The translations under genes were made by a program, and so were the position numbers. The notes beneath the pieces are model-generated. The model did not search any database. It saw only the letters and a list, made by a program, of their open reading frames with translations, and was not told the DNA's origin. Shown in pieces: positions 34,516 to 46,393 of a stretch of 64,000 nt of DNA. The stretch comes from Cyathus striatus (lineage: Eukaryota > Basidiomycota > Agaricomycetes > Agaricales > Nidulariaceae). The DNA is taken from positions 1,364,001-1,428,000 of the forward strand of contig JAOVFP010000008.1 in assembly GCA_025738555.1 (NCBI GenBank). The letters run 5' to 3'. Numbering within the stretch: position 1 is the stretch's first letter; the number at the start of each line of letters is the position of its first letter.

Positions 34516-36076
34516 CATCGATAATCGATTACGTAATACTCTTTGTAAACCCATATCTAAGGGTTCCGAAACTTGGCAATGTACACTGGTCCGTTGAAGG
34601 CTTGAAGCATTGAATACTGAGCGCTCTTGGAGCACTTGAGTATGAGGATTTTCATATCTCTGCAGAGTGCATAAGTACACTTGACTTCCAATTTATATCT
34701 TTTCTGGTAATTAATGTACAAGTTCATTCGGTTCAAGGTACACTCGTAATACAATGAGTGTAGACAGTTGGGCATTTCAGGTCGTGAGCATGATACGATT
34801 ATGAGCGAATACATTTAGAATTGATTGTAAAAGTTGATTTTAATCATCTGAGGTTGTACTATCGTTGCCCCGGAGATTATAAATCGTAGAGAGATTATAA
34901 AAGCGGAAGTATGAACGCTGTAGCTGTCTTTTCGCCGTATAATTTGGCACATATGTGTGTAGTTAGTGTCGCGTTCAGAATCCAAATTTATATGATCTTG
35001 GGGTAATTATTGAAAGAGATATTCGCGATAAAGGGACAAAAATTCAGAATGTCCTCTAATCTAAACATAAAGGCCAGATCTGAACAAATCCTTGGGACGC
35101 CAGACCATGAATTCTTCAAAATATATTCATGCATTATAGTAGAATAGATATATGTAAAAGATCTGGAATGGGCACCTGAGGTGGATTAAAATGAGAGAAG
35201 AAATAGCTGAGAAAAGGTGTTTATATAAACTCCTAGTATCTCGGAGTATTTTTGGCCAGTAGAAACTTGTATTTCAATTTCTGCAAAACAAACTACATAT
35301 TCAGGTAGGCCATGAATTTTTCTGTGCGCCTGAGAGGATCCGGAGACGATTGGAGTTTGGGAAGATATGTTAGATCAAACAGTAATGAAAACACTATGAA
35401 CTCAGGGGTAGCGATAGTATTACACCGTGCTTAAAAATTGCACTATTTATCGGTGCTAACAGGAACAGTACTACGAGAACAATGTATAAATATAGTATTG
35501 TGCGCGTGAATTTTGACCTTAGGCCTGAGCACTGAGCATGCACACCGAAAGAAGAGCTTGTTAGGACCCTGGATTTTCTTAGCCTGTTATTGGTGTCCAC
35601 TAGTACAAAATTAAGACAACAACTTCAATCTAATAGTGAGCGTGAGCATGAATTAATCGCATAAATGGATCTGAAAATATTCATTAGATTTTTTATTAGT
35701 ACCAGTAACCACTGATAAAATCGAGTGGTCCACCGGTTGAAAAGTATTTACATACCTGTTATTGTAAGGAGAGGATTATGCGGCGGCTCACAGTGTGAGC
35801 ACGAATTTAAACAGTGAGCGTGATATAAAATCATGCCATAAGTGTGCTAAGAGCTTGCACGTTAAAATTTTCAATGTTCAATGGTCAGACTTGAGTGTAA
35901 CATTATAGTTTATTCGCCCGAGCCCGCAACATTTTATTCAATAGTTACACTATTCAACAGTGCCAATGTCCAGGGTGGTCCTGAGCGTGCACACGGCATA
36001 ACTATTGAACTGCATGTTAGCTTTATTAACGGCTGATATACTGCAGCCATAAGTAGTCATTGTTGTATATAATATG
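34516..36076. other. Non-coding, AT-rich
   Basis: Many short ORFs on both strands, none with recognisable features. Confidence 0.35.
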
Positions 36077-36105
36077 TAACGTACGTCGCTTCGCGACGCA
36101 CGTTA
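36077..36105. repeat. Strong inverted repeat (13-bp arms)
   Basis: TAACGT-x-CGTCGC, a TTC loop, then GCGACG-x-ACGTTA. It is CG-rich inside AT-rich DNA and could fold as a stable hairpin if transcribed. Confidence 0.6.
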
Positions 36106-36299
36106 AAGGGCAAGCTTGACGAATCCTAGTTTTTAGTTATATTCTTTTTATACATACTAACTTGTTGTACAATATTTTAACTACTACTATTTCTGCTTGA
36201 GTTTTGTTTAAACAGAAGAGGGGAATAATCATACTATTGACAATGAGCAGGGATATATTTACAATGGAAATGAGTGTACTCTAACGCACTGTAAGCACA

Positions 36300-36440
36300 A
36301 AGCGGACAAACCCGAGTATTTATGGATAAATCCGAGCGTGGCTGGTAAATCTGACGAGCGTTTCGGACAAATCCGAGAATGGCGGAGAAATCCGAGCGTG
36401 GCGGCAAAATCCGTACGTGCATGCACAGCCACTACGCATT
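36300..36440. repeat. Degenerate AAATCCGAG array
   Basis: AAATCCGAG or close variants occur six times at spacings of about 17-24 bp, often followed by a GTGGC/ATGGC block. It is rich in CG, unlike its surroundings. Confidence 0.55.
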
Positions 36441-36465
36441 TTCGCTCGCCAACGCAGACAAATAG

Positions 36466-36483
36466 GGGGAGCAAGCTCCCCCA
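36466..36483. repeat. Palindrome GGGGGAGC-AA-GCTCCCCC
   Basis: An 8-bp perfect inverted repeat with a 2-bp centre follows the AAATCCGAG array and precedes hairpin repeat copy 3. Confidence 0.7.
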
Positions 36484-36568
36484 ATAAGTACACTAAAATT
36501 TATATCGTATTGGCAGCTTACGTAATGCATGATATGGCATTACATTCCTGTGTGTGCGTTACCGAGTA

Positions 36569-36665
36569 AAAAATCTAACCGACAAAGCCGTGATGCCGAT
36601 TGTCGGAACTCAATTTCGTTTGATGAAATTGAGCGTGGTCGTTAGACTTTCCATACATCGCAGGA
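36569..36665 (-). repeat. Copy 3 of the dispersed hairpin repeat
   Basis: Minus-strand copy with two perfect stems: CTCAATTTC/GAAATTGAG (9 bp) and CCGACAA/TTGTCGG (7 bp). Order and sequence follow the copy at 5304. Confidence 0.65.
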
Positions 36666-36899
36666 CATTGCACCTTACTATAATAGCAGTGTCATTTAAT
36701 CTTTTTTATGGGAGAGGGGCCTGGGAGCCCAGGTGGGTGCTGTGAGTTTACTCAGTACGAGTGTATGCATGTGGACATTCGCGATGCATAATTGATATTC
36801 ACTTAAACGCTGGGCGTTTCTCACTCTTATCATGTCAGCGTACTAAAAGAGCAGAATGCTAAGAAAACAGTGAAATCATAAATACCGTAACGAATCAAC

Positions 36900-37800
36900 A
36901 TGTATCTAGGAAGGATTTGTGATACGGTAAGTTGATTACTTGGTATAACTTGAGTAGGTGGCGTGGTGTAGACTGTAGTAAACTGCGTTGCTATTGCGTG
37001 ATGAAGCTAAGCCTATTGATCTTTTATTTTGGTTTTGCAGTGGTCTTTCTTTTTCTCTTCTCTCTTTTTTTAAGGGGAATAAGGAAGCATCGTTGGTCTG
37101 TAGATGTTGTATGTGTACTCGGTTGTCAGCGAAGTTTTAAAATTGTAAAAGACACATTTATAAAGATGCAGAATGCTAACGATATCCGTCGGATGTGATG
37201 AAATACAAAAATGAGTCGGTGTATCTGAATTAATATTGATCATTTGAGCACTGTGTCTGGTAAGTATTATGAGTATTATGTCCGAGAAGGATTATGTTGA
37301 AGTTTGGCTTGTAGGGTGGTCTGGTGTAGTGGACTATGCATTGTTATTGTATATTCAATAGAATTCACATTTCCCATTGTGGAAGATCGATGACGTTTAT
37401 CATATTTTTTCTGTTCTTTTTGAGAGATATATCGTATGAGGGAGTTGGTTGGGTGACCGGCGATATGTGATGGGCAGTGGGTGTGCTTGGTGGTTAGTGT
37501 ACATTTTATGAGAGGTATGGTCCTGGAAGGATCATTTCAACAACATTTCGAGATGCATTGTGCTTGCTTACTTAGACAGTATCAGTGCTCGGTGGCTTAG
37601 TGGTTACTTTCTCAAAAGAAAGGTATATACAGACTCACGAGTATTGTTTAGATTGATAATTGTAGTTTAATTTTGGTGGTACGTTCTCATTAATATTATT
37701 TGAACACTTCTGGGAAGGATACTACTTTGTAATGTGATGTTGAATTTAGGTTTGTGGGGTGCTGTAGTGTGGTAGCAGTCTGCAGTGCGTCTCCGCTGAG
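36900..37800 (+). repeat. Irregular array of GGAAGGAT and GGTGGTGTAG-like modules
   Basis: GAAGGAT occurs at about 36910, 37285, 37526 and 37712. Each is followed at a variable distance by GTGG plus TGGTGTAG, TGGTGTAGTGG, GGCTTAGTGGTTAC or GCTGTAGTGTGG. The latter words resemble the A box of tRNA genes, but no T-arm follows. Confidence 0.35.
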
Positions 37801-38819
37801 GGTTATATATTTCCCTTTTTTTCGTGGTACAGCCTGGTTGCAGTGGTGTTTCTTTCTTTCTCTATTTTCTAAGTCGTTTTTGTTTTGGAATAAGGAAGCT
37901 TTGAATGTACTCGTGGGGTGAATGGTGTATTATGTGCATGGTGCAAGGTATTATGTCTTTACTAGCCTACGTTGTATCTAGTAGTACGGAAGTTTCAATT
38001 TTAAAACTGATTGTGAGTTGCACTCGTAATATCGTGTCGGGGTAGTTAGTAGCAGTACTTAAAAGATGAAGACAGATGAGGACTGGCCAATGGTCACTGT
38101 ACGACACGCATAGAAATTAGAATAAACAATACGAAAGCAATGATGCAAGCGGCGAGCCACTTCTCGCTCCGATCCGGGCGAGTGTGAGTGCGAGTGCGAG
38201 TGCGAGTGCGAATGGGACGTACGAGCGAGCTCACGGTGATGCGCCGATAGGATACGACACGCTTATTATTATACGTTCCTCGTTCTTTTAATTTGATGAG
38301 TCGGCGAATCGTATTGCTAAAATGCCATTGGCCAACCTAATAAATAGTAATAGGTCCGAGGTTCTTAGAAGGTGAGCGATGTATCGCTCCCCATGTCTTC
38401 TTTTCTTCTTCCACGAGAGAGATAGAAGCGTGAGGTTAATTGGGGTGTACTATATACGCACGCGTCCGATGGGGAGCGGAGGGAATATGTATGATGGGCG
38501 AATGGGATGTGTGGGGTATGCACTGATATGTCCGGGGTGGGGGAGGGGCTGGGGCTGGGTCCTGGGGCAGGACAGGTGGGTCGAGTACCTACATGTACCT
38601 ACCTATTATATTTCTCTCCATATAATAATAATTTATGCACGGAATATAAGTGGATTACATTCTCCAACGTTGAGCTACATACGTAGTACGTACGACGGAA
38701 TCGCACCCTCGTCTCGGAGAGTCGGAACCATCGGATCACACATCGCACATATTCCCACGATCGCCAAACGGTAAACCTCGGAGAAACACGCGAGCGGGTA
38801 TCATGTCATGGGCTTACTG
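37801..38819. other. Non-coding with short low-complexity tracts
   Basis: A GAGTGC hexamer array lies at about 38182-38210, and a GGGGCTGGG-rich tract near 38550. ORF 38379-38774 has no family signal. Confidence 0.35.
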
Positions 38820-38849
38820 TCAACAATGCCGACGATACGATACGATGGC

Positions 38850-39089
38850 CATGGGTCGCCTCCTTCCGACCTCCAAGTCGCTGTCATCTGGATCACTCCT
38901 ACTTTCATCATCCTCCTCCAGCACGGTCTGGTTTGCTTGAACGTATCCCTTATAACTTCTTCCGGTGGGATTAATGATGTTAAGAAAGGGATGTGAACCG
39001 GATCCCAACCCAGAGGAGAAGGTGGAGGATTGGAAAGGTCGCCAGCTTGAACCAGCTCTGTGTGACTGAGAGAAAGGTGGTGAGGACAT
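38850..39089 (-). pseudogene. Isolated first-exon-like coding segment
   Basis: From an ATG at 39089 about 80 codons have convincing protein composition: a Ser/Pro/Phe-rich start, PFLNIINP-x-GRSYKGY, then an acidic EEDDE-x-RSDPDDSDLEV run and a basic RRRP. A stop follows at 38820, and I find no plausible continuation exon downstream. It may be a truncated gene or a first exon whose partner was lost. Family not recognised. Confidence 0.35.
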
Positions 39090-39616
39090 GGTGAGGTACT
39101 AATGAACAGGTTCTAACAGGGGGGCTGTGGATATTTAAGTGGAATTGGCAGGCTGTGCCGGGCAGGCGGGATTTGGATCATGGATGACCCTCTTCCCTCC
39201 TTCTATATTTATCTTTATCTGATATGAACAAGAGAAGACACATGTCTACCATGCCAGCAGAGTGAGGAAGTTGAGGTGGTACATAAATACATAAATGTTG
39301 GATCGCTTTTCCCCACCTTTTCCCCTTTCCTTTTGCTTATGCTTAGCTCAGTGGTATACCCCACACGGTCTATTTAACCCGGACCCACGATCCCCTGGCA
39401 TCCAGACCTCAGCCAACTCCACCCATCACATCACATCACATCACATCACATTCACCCTTCCTACCACCACCACCTCGTAGACAAGTAGGAGGGCAGCACA
39501 ACCCACAATGTGTGTGACCCCATTCCTACGAAACATCCCATATACACCGTCAGGAGCGAACGGGGGAGCTAATATCACAGCAGCATTCTGCGAGCGTGTA
39601 CGGAGACCTAGTTATT
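39090..39616. other. Non-coding with an ATCAC microsatellite
   Basis: Five ATCAC units lie at about 39424-39450. Several purine or pyrimidine runs occur. No ORF supported. Confidence 0.4.
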
Positions 39617-40982
39617 TTAGTAAATTTGCACAGGCAGAGGAGTTGGCTTCAACCTTTTGCCGGAGGAAGTCGAGGCTGGGAGGAGAAGGAGACGGTCCTT
39701 GTAGTCGTGCCACTCTGCCAGTGCATCAGCACTGGATACCATATCCTCAGAGGGAACACTCACTAGCGTAGAAATGCTCGAACCCCTCAGGCGAGAATCG
39801 GATACTGGTAGCAGTAGTGAAAGAAAGCTTGCCAAAATCAAAGAATCGGAGGAAAGTATCTACACAACCATCAGCCTCCTTCTCATACCAAAAATGAAAG
39901 AAACACACCCTGAAGAACCTCAGTCCACACCTGAACCTGATCGAAAGGACCATCCGCAAGCCCACCAATAATCGAGTTGGCTACATTGTCAATACCAGAC
40001 TGGAGGGGGAGCAAAGACTTGGGCAACCGTTCCCAGCAGGTCACCAACTCACCCGAGATCATCCACCGAATTAGTATCATCGCCATGAATACTCCTCTTG
40101 AAGTTGATATTGTATGTTGCTGTGTCTTTCCTGTCTGTTCCTGGCTTACGATAGTAGTCCGCCCACGCAAACTTGACAAACACTCTCAGATCAAGGATGC
40201 TGAACAGTATCGGTGGCTCTGCTGACTTTTTGAGGAATGCCAAGTTGTTGATTATGCACACTCTTTCCAGGTTCGGTTTCCCTTCCATCCAAATCTACCA
40301 TCTCCAACATCATACTCGTAGCCGCCCCACCAAGACTGACCCAGGACCTACCCCACAGTTATAAGCTGCATCATCTGAGGACTGATAGGCCGATTGGGAC
40401 GTTGTCCAAAACTTACGTACCCTCTTTGATGAAAAGTGTCGCATAAGAATGGCTGGGAGACACAGATTGGACAGCACTGAGACAGCTCGAGTCACCGAAC
40501 CTCACAGAAGTATGGTTGAGTGTGAATGTTTTGAAGTGTGCAAGGGTGGGGTAAAATGGCTCGAAGAAGGCCAGCTTTGCTGAAGTCGGTGAGCCTCGTG
40601 GTTGAGAGAGGGATAGAGATGTAAGGAAGGGAAGGGGGCGATTGCTGAATTGCCTCGTGACAGCATGGAGGACATTGTTTGGAGCTTCGAGGTCAATGCT
40701 ACTTAGTCAGGCAGTGTGTTCAGATAGGATCGACCAGCACTTCATATTCAAAGCTTTGTCCTCGAAACTGCACCCAACAGAAGCCCTGTTGTCAGGAAAC
40801 CGAACCTTAAAGTCAATAGTGCACTTCGATGACCATAACAAGAAGGTGGCGAGGATGGAAGGTGAGTGAGCTTGTTGAAGGTCGATGTATATATGGGTCC
40901 AGAAGGTGGACTGGCCAGTGATGATGGCGTTGAACCTTTGTGACACGCTAGCCAAGGAAAGTGGAAGAAGCAGGGGGTCGAG
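39617..40982 (-). pseudogene. F-box-like (leucine-rich repeat type) pseudogene
   Basis: Starting at 40982 the frame reads LDPLLLPLSLASVSQRFN-x8-FW-x-HIYIDL, which matches the end of a fungal F-box (L-x3-S-VS-x-RF-x12-W). A TGA at 40707-40709 interrupts it where a CGA codon would fit, and the frame then continues through SSIDLEAPNN and a TSLSLSQPRG stretch of leucine-rich character to about 40430. Further pieces ([11 protein letters not shown] near 40270, [12 protein letters not shown] near 40180, a C-terminal VPSEDMVSS segment near 39740) appear in other frames. No N-terminal LP-x-E start is found, as a stop lies just upstream. F-box proteins recruit substrates to SCF ubiquitin ligases; this copy is very probably dead. 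Confidence 0.55.
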
Positions 40983-41163
40983 ACTTCAATACCGAGATAG
41001 GGTTCGAATTAAAAGCTTTGCGTATACTATAAACTAGAAAGTATGACACTACATGTCGCTGTCTTGTCTAGAGAGAGCATGTGAAATAATTGGAAGAAGC
41101 ACGAAAAAATAATCTTTTATTTCAACAACAAATACATCTTAATCTTTAAAAAGTACCTCAACA
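40983..41163. other. Spacer between F-box relic and WSC pseudogene
   Basis: No feature seen. Confidence 0.3.
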
Positions 41164-44100
41164 CTAGGATTGATCAGTACTAGCATAGTAGGGCGTCAAT
41201 AGCAAATATGCATCCTGACAACTCGAAAGGGTGTAATCTGCATGGCCAGCAATAGGAGAATAAATTATCGTCAGAATTCCATTAGTAGTGGTATTCGGGT
41301 AGATGCTGAAGTGGTCTGTATACCCTCCAACGGAGAGAAGTGGGAAGCCAATGAATAAGCCTTCTGGCGAAACAGGATTTGGCTATAAGTAAGGGTAGTT
41401 TTGGCCTTCTATAAAATTTTAAAACTAGGAGGAAGAGCTTGCCTTTGCACAGAATTGAGCATATGCTGTAGAAGTTGAGAATCCGAGGAATGTTAAAGGT
41501 TCCCCTGCCTGTGGGGCGATAGGTATTGGGGTACTGGGGAATCCAGCAGGAGACAATATGTTGTGGTACAGCTCAAAGCTCCCATCATTGGAATAAAGGC
41601 ATGTCTTGCAATTCTAGGTGCATTCTTCAGTCATGTATCTCGGAGACTGCCTCTCAAAACTTACCGTGATAACTATATGTTGTAAAGATTCATCAATCGG
41701 ATCCAGTATAGTAGTGAACATCTGAGGGCCAGTTCCATTAACCATGTTAGTGCTGCCTTGTCTAGGTATGAATTGAATTTTGGATTGCCAAAAGGAGAAA
41801 CTGTCTCGTCCAGTAATGCAGGTGCTTGAACTGGGAGGTGTAGCAGAATTGTCTTGGTACAATGCTAGTCGAAGTCCCGCACCGCAGAATTCTGTGCTAT
41901 CACCGGAGCATACCATATTGCATTGGCTGTCATCGACAAGTTGTCCATAAGGCATGTAGTTGTCACACCCTGCATTAGAAATGATGGATACATCAGATGG
42001 AAATTGTAGAGATTGCAAGGTACGTACAGCATTCGCTACCATATTCAAGGCCAGCAAGAGCATACCCCTGCTGTTTGCATTGAGCTGTGCAATATTCAGT
42101 GCTATTGGCATTCGCAGGAATAGTGAGTCTGTAGGTAAGACTACGATGGGGGAAGTCACCGCAAAGGGTATTGCATTATTACGATTGAAATATTTTGAAA
42201 GGTCGTATGAGCTACGATTAATGTGTACACTCGACATCCTTTGTACACCCATGTCCCAATGGTTTGCTTGATAGACGGCCTGGGGATGACAACTGTTTCA
42301 CTTGACGAGTATATGAAGATTCTGTTGGAGCCTCCACAAGCTTGCGTTGGGTCCCCAGTGCATGCAGTGTTACAGTTTCCAGCATCTGCAGGAGCCACCA
42401 GTGGCTTTCATTCTGATCAATCCCTGTCACTAACTAGTGGGGGCGTGCACTAGATGGTCAGTGAGAGGTCATTGATTTCGTTTTAGGTCTGAGTGCAATC
42501 AATGGTTAGTATGGAATCAATAGTTAGTATGGAATCAATAGTAACTAGAAATCATTGTAATATAAATCAATTAAAAATGAAATCAATGGAGATCAGTCCG
42601 AAATCAATCAATCTGCGAAATCATTAAAATTAAAAATCAATCAGAATGAAATCAATGCAGAAATTAATTCAAATCCTTCGGTCCCCCACTACAGCTCAAC
42701 ATACAAGTAGGGTAGTTAACCATGTAGTAATAACCACTGTACTATAGTACCTTTTCTAGTTAATCTGCACAAATATACTTGATACATAGGTAGAAATCAT
42801 TTGTACCTGAAAAATCAATCAATGTAGGGTGAAATCAATGCTATGGACTTAGTATAATTACACTCTATAGGTAGAATCAATCAATTTAAAGTGAAATCAA
42901 TGGGTAGAAATCATTTGTATCTGGAAAATCAATCAATGTAAGGTGAAATCAATCAATGTAGGGTGAAATCAATGCTATGAACTTAGCAGAATTACCTTCT
43001 ATATGTGGAATTATTAAGAAATCAATGAGAATAGATGATAAAATCATTGTGAAATCAGTGTTATATATTTAGTGAGTGCATATGTTGGTGATTAGTCATC
43101 ATTATTTTATTTTATCATTATTATATCTGCTCTATTACAATTACAAAGTACCTAAGTACTTGTATGTTACATGTTACAGTCAATTCATTGAAAGAAAATA
43201 CCATGGGAATTATTCTCATAGTGTCTCAATGATGTCCATTAACATTATCTCCAATAGACTTGAATATATATCACATTATAAATGATCCTTTAGTTAACTG
43301 GAAAGTATATATGTAATTATTGCTTTCCCATTGATTCCACATAACAGCATTGATTTCACCCTACATTGATTGATTTCACCTTACATTAATTTCTTTTCCA
43401 GATACAAATGATTTCTACCCATTGATTTCACTTTAAGTTGATTGATTCCACCTATAGAGTGTAGTTCTACTAAGTCCATAGCATTGATTTTGCTCTACAT
43501 TGATTGATTTCAACCTACATTAATTGATTTTCTAGGTACAAAGATTCTACCTATAGAGTGTAATTCTACTAAGTCCATAGCATTTGATTGATTCCACCTA
43601 TAGAGTGTAATTCTACTAAGTCCATAGCATTGATTTTGCTCTACATTGATTGATTTCACCCTACATTAATTGATTTTCCAGGTACAAATGATTTCTACCC
43701 ATTGATTTTACTTTAAATTGATTGATTCTACCTATAGAGTGTAATTATACTAAGTCCATAGCATTGATTTCACCCTACATTGATTGATTTTTCAGGTACA
43801 AATGATTTCTACCTATGTATCAAGTATATTTGTGCAGATTAACTAGAAAAGGTACTATAGTACAGTGGTTATTACTACATGGTTAACTACCCTACTTGTA
43901 TGTTGAGCTGTAGTGGGGGACCGAAGGATTTGAATTAATTTCTGCATTGATTTCATTCTGATTGATTTTTAATTTTAATGATTTCGCAGATTGATTGATT
44001 TCGGACTGATCTCCATTGATTTCATTTTTAATTGATTTATATTACAATGATTTCTAGTTACTATTGATTCTATACTAACTATTGATTCCATACTAACCAT

Positions 44101-44651
44101 TGATTGCACTCAGACCTAAAACGAAATCAATGACCTCTCACTGACTATCTAGTGTGTGCCCCCACTAGTTAGTGACAGGGATTGATCAAATTGATAGCTA
44201 CGACTCCAGGAGCTCCTGGGCTATGAATGTTGTTATCACAATCTATAACACTATACCATCAGAAGAGGTTTCTAAGAGTAAGTAGTGAAAACGTACAGCA
44301 CTCCTACATGTGAGTCACACAATAAGTGCAAAGTTCAAGTGGGTAGATAACATCTAATGTACCTATGCATATTCAACTCCGGCATATTTGTAATTTCCGG
44401 CATTGCAAAACTGAACACATGAAAGTGGAGTCATTGCAATGGGACTCATGTATGAACTTGTGCTGAGAGTTTGTGAACTTGCAGAATCTGTGTAGCAGCC
44501 TAATGAACTCCAGCCTGTTGGCAGCTGAGCCTTCACCAGCACCTGTTAATGAGAAATATGATGCTCAGAACTGTTGTATGCATATAGGTCCATAACTCAC
44601 TGGCAGAAGTGTCGCAAATGATGAAACCTTGAAGACAGAAAGTTTTGACAT
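41164..44651 (-). pseudogene. Second WSC gene, disrupted paralog of 23837-25454
   Basis: The exons follow the intact gene one for one: 44651-44601 (signal peptide), 44542-44363, micro-exon 44303-44293, 44250-44189 plus about 42413-42229 (split by an insertion), 42158-42028, 41969-41665, 41613-41443 and 41382-41164. Recognisable parts are GWSSLGCYTD, CTGDPTQACGGSNR, GLEYGSEC, CSGDSTEFCGAGLR and GFPLLSVGG. Three lesions are visible. A TAG occupies the last codon of exon 2. A 1.76-kb foldback element sits in exon 4 with the frame not restored across it. The acceptor before exon 5 reads TTTGCGG instead of the expected TTTGCAG. Intron 7 has a GC donor as in the intact copy. A working protein is unlikely. 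The two genes are in opposite orientation, about 16 kb apart. Confidence 0.75.
42420..44182. mobile_element. Foldback element inserted in the WSC pseudogene
   Basis: The termini ATCCCTGTCACTAACTAGTG are inverted and both are bordered by TGATCA (42414-42419 and 44183-44188), which may be a 6-bp target duplication or part of a palindromic end. Left-arm sequence from 42420 to about 43010 is repeated inverted in about 43320-44182, so most of the element can fold back on itself. The right arm is longer owing to repeats of a CCTATAGAGTGTAATTCTAC block. The arms consist largely of ATTGATTTC/GAAATCAAT words. The roughly 300-bp centre is unique and AT-rich. No transposase is encoded. Confidence 0.85.
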
Positions 44652-45757
44652 CTTGAAGAGATGGAAGTGGACTTGATTCAAGCACAACCCCCAACTTCCT
44701 AGATACTTTCGTCTTTTGTACCCATTCATTCAGGAACAGCCAAAACAGCTATTACATATCTCCCGAGTCCTCCAGAGCCTACCACAGTGGTAAAACATAA
44801 ACTTATGTCGACAGATAGAGATAAATAGACATACTTTTTATAGCTATAAAATGATTATCACAGTCTGTCACAGTCCACACATACCACATTGCACTCGACA
44901 TTGAACAGAATATTACCCCCTTGTACCTGCGGAAACAATGTGGTAATATGTCATGTTAGACATCAGGTTTCTGATGAGATTACTCTGTCTGTATTTCGGG
45001 CCATATTTCATTGTTTGTCCTGAGAGTAAGCTTGCATTGTGTGGCTTCAGAAGGTGATATTTCCATTGTCAGCACTTGGAGAGTAGCATGTTTGATCTAG
45101 GTAAGCCTGCCCCATCGCTCTATCACTGTCATTCTGCAGACACGAAAGCTTCCAGAATCCGATGGTAGACAAAGTTAGATTTATTTCTTGCTCAAGAGTG
45201 TACATTAGAGTTTGTAGTCATTCACCTCATCTTTCCTTGCATCAAGAGTTGATGTTCATTGTGAATATCAATATAAAGCTGATCTACAGGTGAATTGTGT
45301 ATGAAAACTGGATGTGGCCCCAGCATCAGGAACATGGGAGCTGTGATCATTGTATCCGAGTGACTGAGGATGTACTGAGATCAAAGAAACCATGCTAGGA
45401 ATATTGCAACAAAAACTAAAGGGACATGTCACATGTACAAGCAAAGCATCACGCTAGTCAGCATGGCTACCCATGTTCCCACAGTGGCACAATACAACTT
45501 ACAAGTTACAATGAAGCACTCAAGTGCTTACATATATCTTTTGTTTGACTCTTAAGCGCCATAATTTTCAAAACAGTATCTGGGCCATATAAATGCAATG
45601 TGACATTTGTACAAGTTATTTATGCAAGGTAAAACAAATAGACAGGTGCTGTATTTACTGCAGGCAGCTATATATTGTTTCCCAACCCTCTAGCCAAGCT
45701 CTAGTCACTTGAGTTGTGTTTGTGGGCATGTCTGCAGGCATCAAAATAAGAGCCAAC
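44652..45757. other. Non-coding, start of the CpG-poor island
   Basis: No supported ORF. CG dinucleotides become rare from here to the end of the window. Confidence 0.35.
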
Positions 45758-45760
45758 TTA

Positions 45761-46147
45761 CACTGCAGGAGGTGGCTTATATGAGTTAAGAATATAATGT
45801 GAGCATTTGACAATTAAACTAGAAAAAATATCAGATTTTAATCTCAGAGCTTATGGCAAGTATTTATGTATTATATTCTTTGATATGAGCAATTTTTATC
45901 TTAAAGATTTATTTTAAATATCTTCAGCATGTTGCTTTATGATCTTAAGGAGAATATTTTAGTAATTTGTCTTACATATGTCTCATGATTAATCTGTAAA
46001 TAAGATCATGGAATAAAATATCAATAAACTCTCAGGTCTTATTAATGAGAAACTGTCAGAATATATAGAGAAGATATATGAAAATTAATCGAAATTTACT
46101 CAGGATATAACCCCAAAGTATATTGTGATCAGTGGGCAGGCACATCA
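45761..46147 (+). repeat. Left terminal inverted repeat
   Basis: Pairs with 49475-49857. Differences between arms are scattered, including several C/T changes and small indels near the outer end. Confidence 0.85.
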
Positions 46148-46393
46148 AGGTATACTTTTCCATTTCCAGCATTCCCCTTGTTTTTGTTCCTTTTAGAAGC
46201 ACTACAGTTGGGGTCACACAAACACCACCAATTTTAATATCTCAGCAACATGAATTTTTTGGGACAAACTAATTACAGATTTGGATTCAGAAGCCTCAAA
46301 TACATCAAAAAACACTGTTTTCATAAAGTTCCCATGATAAAATAGGGTGGCCAAATTTTTTGGCAAAAGAAATGACATGTTATAGGGTTGAAT

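Noticed and set aside
37585..37640. tRNA gene suggested by GGCTTAGTGGTTAC
   Set aside because: No B box or T-arm and no acceptor pairing downstream.
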